A stretch of DNA of 36,093 nucleotides, taken from Aquimarina sp. RZ0 (GTDB lineage Bacteria; Bacteroidota; Bacteroidia; Flavobacteriales; Flavobacteriaceae). Where the stretch lies: positions 1-36,093 of the forward strand of contig NZ_VTZU01000069.1 in the NCBI RefSeq assembly GCF_008370685.1, written 5' to 3'. The notes beneath the pieces were generated by a model. It ran no database searches. It was not told the DNA's origin and saw only the letters and a program-made list of their open reading frames with translations. Below are positions 1 through 7,160 of this stretch, in pieces; position 1 is the first letter of the stretch; each line of letters opens with the position of its first letter. A program made the position numbers and the translations under genes.

Positions 1-159
1 AAAGAATACAAATTGAAAATCAATAGTTTGAGGTTCTGAGGACACTTCAAATGATGAGAATATCGAGATATTTTAATTATTTGAAGTAAGCTCACGGTTC
101 TTAAAATATTTGTTTTCAGGAAGTAAGATTTTTAAACAAGCTCTTACAATCACAATATT

Positions 160-205
160 ATAAAAAGTAGTATCACACAAACTTTGTAGGTTGGTGTGAT
201 ACTAT
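160..205 (-). terminator. Intrinsic terminator after the first lipoprotein gene
   Basis: An 11-bp stem (168-178 with 194-204) encloses a 15-nt loop. On the minus strand it is followed by CTTTTTA. It lies about 85 bp past the stop of the gene that ends at 291, so it should end that two-gene transcript. Nothing else recognisable is seen in 1-290. Confidence 0.75.
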
Positions 206-290
206 CGTATGTAACAATTTCTCTTTTTTATATCTGTATGTAGTGATCTTTTCTTCTTATACTAGGAAATCTCAAAAGTATCTGTTCCCT

Positions 291-851
291 CTATTTTCCA
301 TCTACCTTATACATATAAATTATTGAACTGGATCCATTAAGACGCCCTCTACTTGCACTAAGTACTAATGCTGCTTTATCATAAGCGGCGTTAAAAGAAA
401 TAGCAGAAATCTGAATTAGAATATCATAGTTTTTATCTATGTATCGTTTTTCAGATTTTAGTTTATTTGTATCTATTATAGACAACTTTAAACTTTCTGA
501 TGTTGTTACTTCGCTCAAATCAACTAATTGTTCTTTATCAAGGTTTTTTAGATTTGTCACTAAATTATTATACTCTGAACTGACTTTTTTATTTTCAGAA
601 AAAACTTTTTTACTACTATTAAAGACGGGGTATAATGCAACTTTTTGACTTCTATTCAAAATAGAATTAATTTGTGAGTCCGTAAACCTTGATCTCACAC
701 CTTCTGGAGGTGGAGGTGGTTTCATCGGTTTTCCAGTGGTTTCAACTAGTAAAGACACTATTTCATAAGTGTTTTCTTCGTGTATTTCTCTTTCAGAATT
801 GCATGAACTAAATAAAAGAATAATACCAAGACAATAAAAAACAATTCTCAT
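291..851 (-). CDS. Small lipoprotein, putative immunity partner (paralogue of 1559-2176)
   Basis: This 186-aa protein has a lipoprotein signal with lipobox LFSSC (Cys17), so it is expected to be membrane-anchored outside the cytoplasm. After the signal comes a YEIVSLLVE segment and a proline run (about residues 45-49), followed by a Lys/Ser-rich body and a C-terminal strand-rich part with a GRLNGSSSIIYMY motif. The same order (YEIISLLLE, proline run, GALSGTTSLVLL) occurs in the protein at 1559-2176, so the two are paralogues. The start is 2 bp after the stop of the HExxH gene at 854-1333, suggesting translational coupling. I do not recognise a named family. The pairing of a toxin-like gene with a small exported protein suggests immunity to a toxin acting in the periplasm, which is inference. 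Confidence 0.75.
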   Translation of the reverse strand: MRIVFYCLGIILLFSSCNSEREIHEENTYEIVSLLVETTGKPMKPPPPPEGVRSRFTDSQINSILNRSQKVALYPVFNSSKKVFSENKKVSSEYNNLVTNLKNLDKEQLVDLSEVTTSESLKLSIIDTNKLKSEKRYIDKNYDILIQISAISFNAAYDKAALVLSASRGRLNGSSSIIYMYKVDGK

Positions 852-853
852 AA

Positions 854-1333
854 TTAGTTACAATTTGTTGGATTAAACATTGTATTTTCATTAACTATTG
901 CTTGTAGTTCATAAAATTCACGACTCTCTGCTGGTGTTAAAACTCCTTGATAGTCATAATCTCTTAGTCCATCCCATCCAAATCCCATATAGTGGTTAAG
1001 AGAATACCTATTATTATCTAATTGTCGTATTGCTTTTGCAATAGGTATTACATAATTCTCCGCCATAAAAACGTGCTGTGCATCTGAGCTCATAGTACTT
1101 AGTCCTTTAAAATTTCTGTAAAGATCAAATAACCTTTTCCTCTCATTAGCGTCTACATTTCCATTATTAGCCTCATTAACAAATCTAAACACCTCTGCGT
1201 GTATACCTTCGTGTAAGATGTTAGCCGCAGCAATTAGTGATTTCATATTTGTATTTTCTATTTTTATAGTTACAATATCTGTAGTAGCAATATTACGACC
1301 ATCTGTGCAAACTTGATCTATTCGTTTAAACAT
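854..1333 (-). CDS. Orphan toxin-like C-terminal domain with HExxH metallopeptidase motif
   Basis: This 159-aa protein has no signal peptide. Residues 41-45 are HEGIH within the segment ILHEGIHAEVFRFV, and a conserved DAQHVFMAENYV block (His87) follows. The arrangement resembles zinc-dependent metallopeptidase-like domains at the ends of large exported Bacteroidota proteins. The ATG has an in-frame TGA seven codons upstream. The minus-strand sequence just upstream is open in another frame with coding-like content, so this is probably the 3' piece of a longer, frameshifted toxin gene rather than a complete gene. It is paralogous to the broken copy at 2167-2790 and is followed at once by a lipoprotein gene. 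Zinc-protease activity is inferred from the motif only. Confidence 0.65.
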   Translation of the reverse strand: MFKRIDQVCTDGRNIATTDIVTIKIENTNMKSLIAAANILHEGIHAEVFRFVNEANNGNVDANERKRLFDLYRNFKGLSTMSSDAQHVFMAENYVIPIAKAIRQLDNNRYSLNHYMGFGWDGLRDYDYQGVLTPAESREFYELQAIVNENTMFNPTNCN

Positions 1334-1500
1334 AAAATGATAATTCCTAGTTCATTTATTTCAATATCGACATTAATCGGCTCACCTCTTTTTATGATGA
1401 CTACCACTTTTCTCTAACAGTCAAATTAAATTCATCAAGTTTATGTGTTTAAAAAATAGAATTAAATGATGCTCTTATCAATACCTCTAAAATAGTATTA
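1334..1500 (-). pseudogene. Degenerate coding remnant upstream of the HExxH fragment
   Basis: On the minus strand, one frame reads NTILEVLIRASFNSIF, stop, THKLDEFNLTVREK. A single-base shift then gives VVVIIKRGEPINVDIEIN running to about 1322, where it ends in a different frame from the HExxH gene. Long stop-poor stretches that alternate between frames suggest a decayed upstream part of the same gene, or of a neighbour. No family is recognised. Confidence 0.35.
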
Positions 1501-1538
1501 AAACAATAGCACCACAAAATTGTTAATTTTGTGGTGCT
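1501..1538 (-). terminator. Intrinsic terminator after the second lipoprotein-like gene
   Basis: A perfect 13-bp stem (1508-1520 with 1526-1538) has a 5-nt loop. The minus strand continues ATTGTTTTAAT. It lies about 20 bp past the stop of the gene at 1559-2176. Confidence 0.8.
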
Positions 1539-1558
1539 CAAGATCGAATGAATAAATG

Positions 1559-2176
1559 CTATGATAAACTTAATACAATACGTTTATAAATTTTCCATTT
1601 TCCATTTTTTTTATCCAATAGAACTAAGCTAGTAGTTCCACTTAATGCTCCCCTGTTATTAATGAAATAAATAACTGCATTATCTTTGTCTTTGTTAAGA
1701 ATTACGTTTGAGAATGCAATATAATGTGAGGCATTATTATCTTCTAATACTCCTCGATATGCTTTATCGGTCTTCATAATTTTACGATTATCAGAAACCA
1801 TAATGGAATCAAAATTTATTTTGGAATTATCTATTTCATTTTTTTCTAGAGTTTCTATTAACTTTTGAAATTTTTTTTCAAAGGTTACTTTTTGTTGAAC
1901 TGGTATTTCTTCACTTTTGATGAAATGATCTAAGACAACAATAGATACATCTAACCTATTTATGGAGTCCGAATATTTATTGAAAACAAGTGTGTCTTTT
2001 GAATAAACACCTGGAGCAGGAGGAGGTGGGGGGGGACCTGCAGAAAGGCTTTCAAGTAATAATGATATTATTTCATATTGATCATTACTAAATTCATTTT
2101 TTGAATGAGGATAAGAAATGATTAATAATGATGTTAAACAAACTGAAAGCAAGTAAATTTTACTAATTATTGACAT
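1559..2176 (-). CDS. Secreted or anchored protein, putative immunity partner (paralogue of 291-851)
   Basis: This 205-aa protein has an N-terminal hydrophobic segment (about residues 6-22). The lipobox is poor, so it may be a signal anchor or a cleaved signal peptide. It shares with the 291-851 protein the YEIISLLLE segment, a run of six prolines and the C-terminal GALSGTTSLVLLDKK block, followed here by an extra WKIYKRIVL tail. The start overlaps the stop of the broken toxin fragment at 2167-2790 by 10 bp. The intact state of this gene beside a dead toxin copy is what an orphan immunity gene would look like. No named family is recognised. Confidence 0.7.
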   Translation of the reverse strand: MSIISKIYLLSVCLTSLLIISYPHSKNEFSNDQYEIISLLLESLSAGPPPPPPAPGVYSKDTLVFNKYSDSINRLDVSIVVLDHFIKSEEIPVQQKVTFEKKFQKLIETLEKNEIDNSKINFDSIMVSDNRKIMKTDKAYRGVLEDNNASHYIAFSNVILNKDKDNAVIYFINNRGALSGTTSLVLLDKKNGKWKIYKRIVLSLS

Positions 2177-2790
2177 GGTATGTTGTTTGATTGTATTACT
2201 TTATCACTTAATCTACCCCATTCCGATATCTGCTGTGGTGTCGGTTTTATATGTTCTGGAGCATGTATAATTAATCCCTCCCAAGCAAAATGCATGTAAT
2301 GATCTAATGAGAATTGATTTTTATCTAATTTTCTTAATGCTTTAGCTATTGGAATAACGTATTTTTCTGTCATATATATGTGCTGTGCTTCATCTTCCCA
2401 TTGCGAGTCTTTATAGTGTAAAAATAACTGAATCACTCTAGCTCATTCTTTTGGGTTTTACATTAGGATCATTCTTATGAACAAATCTAAAAATTTCAGC
2501 ATGAATACCTTCAAGGAGAATTGTTGAAACCTAATAAATTCGGTTTACACTATTAATTCTTTTCGAATTGAATCTAATGATAATTAAACCTTTGGATTCT
2601 AATTCTTTACCACTTGTTCTAGCAAGTGCGGCATCCGCATAAGGAGCTTAATCTAACTTTATTTTAAATTTTATGCTTGTCAGCTAAATTCCCTAATAAT
2701 TTTTCATTAGCCCATATCCCCCGTAATTACTAGACGCACTGGTTTGTGATTTTTATGATCTTTTTTATCTAAAGATGAAAAAAATCAAGC
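2167..2790 (-). pseudogene. Decayed toxin C-terminal region with lost HExxH histidine
   Basis: Only the last 89 codons (2167-2436, from a GTG) are continuous. They match the 854-1333 protein (AQHIYMTEKYVIPIAKALRK against AQHVFMAENYVIPIAKAIRQ). Upstream, after a 1-nt insertion or 2-nt deletion near 2440-2450, another frame reads ILLEGIHAEIFRFVHKND, where CTT (Leu) replaces the first His codon of HEGIH. Farther upstream are stop codons and frame changes, but recognisable pieces remain: APYADAALARTSGKELESKG, GIWANEKLLGNLADKHKI, and DKKDHKNHKPVRLVI near 2725-2775. This is a pseudogene by frameshift, nonsense and catalytic-residue loss. Confidence 0.75.
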
Positions 2791-2849
2791 ACTAGTAGGA
2801 GCTTAGGATATAATTAAGGGAAACATCGGGATAAGCATACTAAATTTTT

Positions 2850-2883
2850 ATGACCCTAAAAGGTTTTAATTTATTAGGGTCAT
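2850..2883. terminator. Hairpin downstream of the 2904-3419 gene
   Basis: A 10-bp stem (2850-2859 with 2874-2883, ATGACCCTAA/TTAGGGTCAT) encloses a 14-nt loop. It lies about 20 bp past the stop at 2904. A clear U-run on the minus strand is lacking, so terminator function is only likely. Confidence 0.45.
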
Positions 2884-2903
2884 CTGTTTTATACTAGAAA
2901 TTT

Positions 2904-3419
2904 CTATTGATAAGTTGATTTTACATAATAAGGAATAAAATGGGCTGTATTATCACTTCCTTTTCTAAAATATACAAGAGAAAGAATCCTATCTTTTTTC
3001 ATCAATACATATGTTTCAATCATACCATTAACGCTAACTACATAAATATCATCAAGATCTTTTTTCTCAAATTTCCATTTATTTTCTAATGTACATTCTT
3101 TATACTTTGTTATAGTTAAGTCAACTTTATTCTGAATAAGTTGTTTTTTCTCTGATTTAATATAGTCTATATGATATGTAAACAAAGTATTTGCTTCATT
3201 TTTATTTTTTACGCCTCTTCCTTTATATCTATGTGTCTCCGAAACTTCCTCTAATGACTGGTTTTCGGATAAAATAGAATCAAAAAATGATCTTAAAATA
3301 ATAATATTTTCCTTATCATTATTTGTCTTACAGGCATAAGCATTAGAAAATACGAATACTGAGAAAGTAAAAATAAGCCCTTTAAAAATTAATAGTAATA
3401 GTAAAGAAAATATTTTCAT
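2904..3419 (-). CDS. Small secreted protein, putative immunity partner (paralogue of 4416-4886)
   Basis: This 171-aa protein has a long N-terminal signal (MKIFSLLLLLIF then a second hydrophobic stretch to about residue 29, ending NAYAC). It could be cleaved as a normal secreted protein or lipidated at Cys30. The C-terminal half shares with the 4416-4886 lipoprotein the pattern IYVVSVNGMIETYVLMKKDR against IHVVTVNDKIEFYVLLEKDK, then a short strand-rich end. The 5' end lies in a 104-bp repeat (3382-3485) that also covers the start of the unrelated gene at 5015-5605. It follows a broken toxin tail at 3466-3580. The immunity role is inferred from context; no named family is recognised. Confidence 0.7.
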   Translation of the reverse strand: MKIFSLLLLLIFKGLIFTFSVFVFSNAYACKTNNDKENIIILRSFFDSILSENQSLEEVSETHRYKGRGVKNKNEANTLFTYHIDYIKSEKKQLIQNKVDLTITKYKECTLENKWKFEKKDLDDIYVVSVNGMIETYVLMKKDRILSLVYFRKGSDNTAHFIPYYVKSTYQ

Positions 3420-3485
3420 TAAATACTGATGTTAAAACTTGTCTTCGAATTTAAAAAAAAAATCATTAATCACAATCAAATGGAT
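3382..3485 (-). repeat. 104-bp direct repeat, copy A (toxin tail plus signal-peptide start)
   Basis: It is nearly identical to 5568-5671, with mismatches limited to one base near the start codon, the A-rich tract and one base near the end. The repeat contains the last codons of an upstream toxin-like gene (PFDCD stop), the spacer, and the first 12 codons of the downstream gene (MK-I/T-FSLLLLLIF). It marks duplication or recombination between cassettes. Confidence 0.85.
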
Positions 3486-3580
3486 CACTTATTCCTAAAA
3501 CACTGGTTATATGAAGGTGCTGGTCTTGGAATTGGAAAAGATTCTTGAGTTAAGCTAACACTTCCTCCAATAGCTTGCAT
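3466..3580 (-). pseudogene. Frameshifted toxin C-terminal tail
   Basis: A 31-codon frame (3485-3580) reads MQAIGGSVSLTQESFPIPRP and then runs to a TGA. In the +1 frame the same DNA reads LFQFQDQHLHITSVLGIS and then DPFDCD, with its stop at 3466-3468, about 45 bp before the downstream gene. The PFDCD tail also occurs at 5652-5671, so it is likely the real C-terminus of a toxin gene that has been shifted and truncated. Confidence 0.5.
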
Positions 3581-3612
3581 TTGTATTCTTAAAAAATGTA
3601 AGAAAAAATTAT

Positions 3613-3990
3613 TTAATTGAGCAGAGAAATATCAGAATTATCAAAAAACTCTAAGTCCGCTGCTTTAATTGCATTAGTTACAGTTATAGCAGTAACATTT
3701 GCCGCCTGACCATTAGTCATCCAATTGGAAGCAGTAAAATACATAATATCAAATGGAACATCAATTTCACCATAATAAGGACTACCATTAGGTCTTACAC
3801 CCATGGTATAAAATCTATGATCGAAATTTTTTACAGCACACCCTTTTTGTAATGCTCCAGGAGGTTGTGCATATTCAAAACTTCGACAATCAGTTCCTAA
3901 AAATGGATTTACCTCGGATTTAAAGGATAAAACGTTAATACCGTTTTGGACAAATTGAATCCCTGAGATCTCATTCCCAGATGCTTGCAT
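3613..3990 (-). CDS. Orphan C-terminal fragment of an unknown exported protein or toxin
   Basis: This 125-aa frame has no signal peptide. Features include ISGIQFVQNGINVLSF, a Cys-containing middle (GTDCRSFEYAQPPGALQKGC), YYGEIDVPFDIMYFTASNW and a C-terminal AIKAADLEFFDNSDISLLN. It starts only 22 bp from an oppositely oriented IS200/IS605 remnant (4012-4361), so the native 5' part was probably lost there. No immunity-like gene follows directly; the next minus-strand piece is the frameshifted tail at 3466-3580. I do not recognise the domain. The lack of a clear start context makes independent expression doubtful. Confidence 0.5.
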   Translation of the reverse strand: MQASGNEISGIQFVQNGINVLSFKSEVNPFLGTDCRSFEYAQPPGALQKGCAVKNFDHRFYTMGVRPNGSPYYGEIDVPFDIMYFTASNWMTNGQAANVTAITVTNAIKAADLEFFDNSDISLLN

Positions 3991-4011
3991 CGTAATAAAT
4001 TATCTTTGTGT

Positions 4012-4361
4012 ATGAAAGAAAGTGAATATATACACATGTGTCCGTTTTGTTGTACCATTTTATTTGCCCAGCAAAATGTCGGAAAGTTGTTTTTAATAAT
4101 AAAGTTGACCATACGCTTCGAGAAGTTTATTTGGAAATAGAAAAGCGTTATGAGTTACATTTTTTAGAGATTGGAACAGATAAAGATCGTGTTCATTTTT
4201 TATTGCAATCAGTACTAGTGAAAATGGTAAAAATTATTGTAGCAAGAGAGTTATTTCGTTTGCACTCTGAAATTAAGAAGCAATTGTGGAGTACTCACTT
4301 TGACCGCCCTATCCCTTATAACCCTAAACCATTTTCTTTTCAGAACCTTAGCCTGCAATAA
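4012..4361 (+). pseudogene. IS200/IS605-family TnpA remnant (Y1 transposase)
   Basis: The frame from the GTG at 4038 (107 aa) matches Y1 transposases: LLYHFICPAKCRKVVF, EIEKRYELHFLEIGTDKD, then VHFLLQSV and ARELFRLHSEIKKQLW. The HUH motif is spoiled because DRVHF stands where DHVHF is expected. The segment after LLQSV appears to lack the usual several residues. The C-terminal half with the catalytic Tyr is missing after QLW. An ATG at 4012 (MKESEYIH) fits the family N-terminus but is out of frame. The element is therefore a dead remnant. It sits next to the truncated toxin piece at 3613-3990. Confidence 0.8.
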
Positions 4362-4367
4362 TAAAGC

Positions 4368-4404
4368 AAAAATCCCAAAAGACTATTTGTCTTTTGAGAT
4401 TTTT
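4368..4404. terminator. Bidirectional intrinsic terminator
   Basis: A 16-bp stem with one mismatch (4368-4383 with 4389-4404) has a 5-nt loop and A/T runs on both sides. It ends the lipoprotein gene that stops at 4416 on the minus strand and could also stop plus-strand transcription through the TnpA remnant. Confidence 0.8.
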
Positions 4405-4415
4405 TTATTGAAATT

Positions 4416-4886
4416 TTAATAATATGTTATGAAGAGTCCTTCATTACTTTTCATAACATATTCGAAAGAACGAATTTTATCTTTTTCTAAAAGTACATAA
4501 AATTCTATTTTATCATTTACTGTGACAACATGGATGTCTTTTCCACCCGTATTGTCTGAAACAAATGTTATTAAATCATCTTTATCATAATCTTTATACT
4601 TTTGAACAACAAATTTTGAGTTTGCATTCAATAGATGGTGCTTTTTAACTTTTAAGCCAGCGATATGTTTTTCAAACATATTTTGTATGGTATCTCTCAG
4701 TTTATTGGCTTTTTTATCTTCAAACAAATATTTAGCATATAGCTCTTTTGAATTAGTATTTTCTTCATTGAAGACCTTATTAAAAAATGAAACAATCATT
4801 CCTTCATTATAAGATTTCTTATTTTGACAATAGGAAAGCATAAAAGAAGTCATCAATAATAATACACTTATTTTCAATTTTTTCAT
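4416..4886 (-). CDS. Small lipoprotein, putative immunity partner (paralogue of 2904-3419)
   Basis: This 156-aa lipoprotein has lipobox MLSYC (Cys20). Its C-terminal half shares the VVTVNDKIEFYVLLEKDKIR pattern with the 2904-3419 protein; the N-terminal half is charged and helical. It begins about 20 bp after a truncated toxin-like tail (stop at 4907), so the order is toxin tail then exported partner, as in the neighbouring cassettes. No named family is recognised. Immunity to an exported toxin is inferred from this repeated arrangement. Confidence 0.7.
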   Translation of the reverse strand: MKKLKISVLLLMTSFMLSYCQNKKSYNEGMIVSFFNKVFNEENTNSKELYAKYLFEDKKANKLRDTIQNMFEKHIAGLKVKKHHLLNANSKFVVQKYKDYDKDDLITFVSDNTGGKDIHVVTVNDKIEFYVLLEKDKIRSFEYVMKSNEGLFITYY

Positions 4887-4906
4887 AAAACCTATTTTTT
4901 AAGAAA

Positions 4907-5014
4907 TTAACAACCACCAGATTCCGCCGGAGCATTTCCCCCTTCTCTATCAATTATTTTATAAAAATAGGGAAAGATCCATTAAATTTTGCTCTTTCCA
5001 TTCTTGATTACATG
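4907..5014 (-). pseudogene. Short remnant of a toxin C-terminus
   Basis: Reading the minus strand, one frame gives TCNQEWKEQNLMDLSLF, and after a one-base shift another gives WIFPYFYKIIDREGG followed by NAPAESGGC and a stop at 4907-4909. This is a third decayed toxin end placed just before a lipoprotein gene. It lies directly after the stop of the 5015-5605 gene. No family is recognised. Confidence 0.4.
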
Positions 5015-5605
5015 TTACCTTTTTTTATTTGATTTTATGTTAAAAGGAGGGCTCTCAACACTGAACATAATCTCACTTATATTCATTTCATGCCTTAAAT
5101 AAGCCTGAATATAGAAACCATCCTTTTCCCAAATCATAAATAATGGCTTTTCATCAAATGTGCCCTCTTTCAGATCACTTTCACCTTTACTAATCTTTTG
5201 AACATCATTACCGTTCTCATCCTTTATATAACTTTCACTGATAACTACTGTATTCTCAATTATATAAATATGGTCTGGTTCTCCATACTGACCAACAAAC
5301 GAATCGTAAAATGTACGATCGATCACATATCCAAAATGAACGGTTATTGATTCTACTATTCCATCATCATCAGCAATTAGGGTAAGGTGCCTTGTAGTAT
5401 GCCCAAAAAAATCTGCATTAAAATAATCCCAATTACTATACAGGGTACAATCTTCAAATTTTGCAACCGAAGGTTTAAATGAACTACCTATTATATCTTC
5501 AACAATAGGAAGTATTTTTCCTAATAATTGTTCAAATTTCATATTTTGGTTTAAGGGGATATTTTGATTAAAAATTAATAGTAATAGTAAAGAAAATGTT
5601 TTCAT
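5015..5605 (-). CDS. Putative cytoplasmic immunity-like protein with a grafted partial signal peptide
   Basis: The 196-aa frame starts MKTFSLLLLLIF, identical but for one residue to the signal start of the gene at 2904-3419 and lying inside the same 104-bp repeat. It then switches to NQNIPLNQNMKFEQLLG, a hydrophilic sequence that looks like the normal beginning of a soluble protein at Met22 (about 5542). The body (EDCTLYSNWDYFNADFFG, FVGQYGEPDHIYI, FMIWEKDGFYIQAYLRH) is compact and resembles small soluble immunity-type proteins, but I do not recognise a family. The hydrophobic stretch is too short for a good signal peptide, so the chimera may start at Met22 in the cell. A recombination origin is inferred. 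Confidence 0.6.
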   Translation of the reverse strand: MKTFSLLLLLIFNQNIPLNQNMKFEQLLGKILPIVEDIIGSSFKPSVAKFEDCTLYSNWDYFNADFFGHTTRHLTLIADDDGIVESITVHFGYVIDRTFYDSFVGQYGEPDHIYIIENTVVISESYIKDENGNDVQKISKGESDLKEGTFDEKPLFMIWEKDGFYIQAYLRHEMNISEIMFSVESPPFNIKSNKKR

Positions 5606-5671
5606 TAAATACTGATGTTAAAACTTGTCTTCGAATTTAAAAAAAGGTTCATTAATCACAATCAAACGGAT
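5568..5671 (-). repeat. 104-bp direct repeat, copy B
   Basis: This is the copy of 3382-3485. It covers the first 12 codons of the 5015-5605 gene and a toxin tail ending PFDCD with a stop at 5652-5654. The toxin upstream of this tail is gone and is replaced within a few bases by a fragment of a 155-bp-type repeat at 5676. Confidence 0.85.
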
Positions 5672-5675
5672 TATT

Positions 5676-5705
5676 CCATTTCTACCTTAAAATTACCTAT
5701 TAAAT
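5676..5705. repeat. Truncated end of the 155-bp inverted-repeat element
   Basis: It matches, with a one-base gap and two mismatches, the left terminus of the element at 6986-7140 (CCATTTCTACCTTAAAA then TTACC). Only the end is present. It abuts the PFDCD toxin tail and may mark the breakpoint that removed the rest of that gene. Confidence 0.55.
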
Positions 5706-5767
5706 ATCAAGATGTATTATTTCAGAATATAGGTTATCAAAATCATTTTTTGTGTCCTAAATAGATT

Positions 5768-6793
5768 TTATCTAACATCTCGAACACACCTAAAACCTGT
5801 ATGTTCTAAGCCGGAATCTGGTGTAGAACTCATTCTGGCAGAGATTCTATATCCTGTACAATAACTTTCACTACATAAAAATGAACCTCCTCTCACTACC
5901 TTTTGTTGTTCGCTGTTATAATATTGCTTGAAATACCCATCTTCTCTTTTGTCCAGTATCTGATAAGCATTGGGATAATATGTATCAAGACACCACTCCC
6001 ATACATTTCCTGCAATATCATATAAGCCAAAACCATTTTTAGGAAATTTTCTTACCTCAGCAGTTTTTTCATGAGTATCGTCTACATTATTTTTAACAGG
6101 AAAATCACCTTGAAAAAAATTAGCATATTGAGTAGCTGTAGTAAAATCATTCCCCCAAAAATAGATCTGATTTTCTGTACCTCCTTTGGCAGCATATTCC
6201 CATTCTACTTCTGTAGGTAATCTTTTTCCTGACCAATGAGTATATGCCATAGCATCATACCAGGAAACCTGTACTACCGGATGATTCTCTTTACCTTCAA
6301 TCGTACTCTCAGATCCATATGGATGCTTCCAATTTGCTCCGGATTGAAATTTCCACCACATATTCGGATTATCAGGATTAAACACCAAAGCTCCGGGATC
6401 AAATATCTTTCCTTCAATTTCTGTAGTTCTTTCTGCAGTTGTAATATACCCGGTAGCTTCTATAAATCTACTAAACTCTCTATTCGTTACTTCATTTTTA
6501 TCTATCCAAAAACCTTGAACAGATTCTTTATGCCTGGGAAACTCATCTTTTCTTGCTTGTCTGCTGATACCTCCCATCAGAAATTCTCCCCCTTTTATCT
6601 TGATCATATTGAGTGTATCTTCTTTCTGAAACTCACTAATTGGTAATTCTGAGATTTCTTTAAGATATTTCTCATGATAGGATAGTTGTTTAGTATTCTC
6701 AACAGTATCTTTTACTTCTTTTACTTTTTCTGAACAACTAATTTGAACAAATACAACAAGAAACAAACACAAATGTATCTTTAAAAATTTCAT
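5768..6793 (-). CDS. FGE/SUMF1-family lipoprotein (formylglycine-generating enzyme-like)
   Basis: This 341-aa lipoprotein (lipobox QISC, Cys20) carries one FGE-sulfatase domain from about residue 64 to the end. The family marks are clear: IKGGEFLMGG, HPVVQVSWYDAMAYTHWSGK, RLPTEVEWEYAAKGG, NGFGLYDIAGNVWEWCLD and RGGSFLCSESYCTGYRISAR. Cys307 and Cys312 match the two redox-active cysteines of aerobic FGEs. Known members oxidise a sulfatase Cys to formylglycine; related proteins lack the cysteines. No sulfatase is encoded in this window, so its substrate must lie elsewhere. It may serve the neighbouring glycan locus. The downstream border is a truncated repeat; upstream is a hairpin at 6817-6857. 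Confidence 0.9.
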   Translation of the reverse strand: MKFLKIHLCLFLVVFVQISCSEKVKEVKDTVENTKQLSYHEKYLKEISELPISEFQKEDTLNMIKIKGGEFLMGGISRQARKDEFPRHKESVQGFWIDKNEVTNREFSRFIEATGYITTAERTTEIEGKIFDPGALVFNPDNPNMWWKFQSGANWKHPYGSESTIEGKENHPVVQVSWYDAMAYTHWSGKRLPTEVEWEYAAKGGTENQIYFWGNDFTTATQYANFFQGDFPVKNNVDDTHEKTAEVRKFPKNGFGLYDIAGNVWEWCLDTYYPNAYQILDKREDGYFKQYYNSEQQKVVRGGSFLCSESYCTGYRISARMSSTPDSGLEHTGFRCVRDVR

Positions 6794-6816
6794 CTATAAT
6801 TTTAATCGAAATATAA

Positions 6817-6857
6817 AGAAAAACATCTTCTTCTATTAATTCTGAAGGATGTTTTTC
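6817..6857. terminator. Hairpin upstream of the FGE gene
   Basis: Stem GAAAAACATC/GATGTTTTTC (6818-6827 with 6848-6857) is extended by three more pairs past a bulge. On the minus strand the stem runs into TTTTTCTTTATAT. It lies 24 bp before the FGE start and far from the gene ending at 7249, so it is either a stray terminator or a leader attenuator. The rest of 6858-6985 shows nothing recognisable. Confidence 0.45.
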
Positions 6858-6985
6858 TAGTATTGAATTATATGTTATATATTAATAATAGCAGTTTGAT
6901 TTTTGGGATAAATTACCTTAGACAATCCTCTGAGGCATTTATTAAAAAAACGTTTCGTTTTTGAGGCAAGCCTAGGAGTATCTAA

Positions 6986-7140
6986 TACCATTTCTACCTT
7001 AAAAATTACCCACTAAAATCTGTTCTTTTCCCCTTATGCTTCACAATAAAAATTAACAGTAGGCTATGCTAAATTTTTCTTTTTTGCTTAAAGAAAAAAC
7101 AACTGTATTTTATTTGGGTAATTTTAAAGCAAAAATGGTA
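6986..7140. repeat. MITE-like 155-bp element with terminal inverted repeats
   Basis: The ends TACCATTTCTACCTTAAAA and (reverse complement) TACCATTTTTGCTTTAAAA continue into TTACCCA, giving about 34-bp imperfect terminal inverted repeats. No coding frame is present. The inner part (GTAGGCTATGCT then T-rich DNA and TTAAAGAAAAAAC) resembles the 162-bp elements at 10980 and 27691. It is a non-autonomous repeat, probably related to them. Confidence 0.7.
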
Positions 7141-7160
7141 AAAATCTCGATTATCGAGTA

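Noticed and set aside
439..648. Plus-strand frames inside minus-strand genes (for example 439-648, 6236-6646, 7607-8113, 8294-8734)
   Set aside because: They mirror strong minus-strand genes, have no sensible domains or starts, and are explained as antisense shadows.
3909..4112. Minus-strand frame of 67 codons over the TnpA remnant
   Set aside because: It runs antisense through the IS remnant and the start of 3613-3990 with no coding features.
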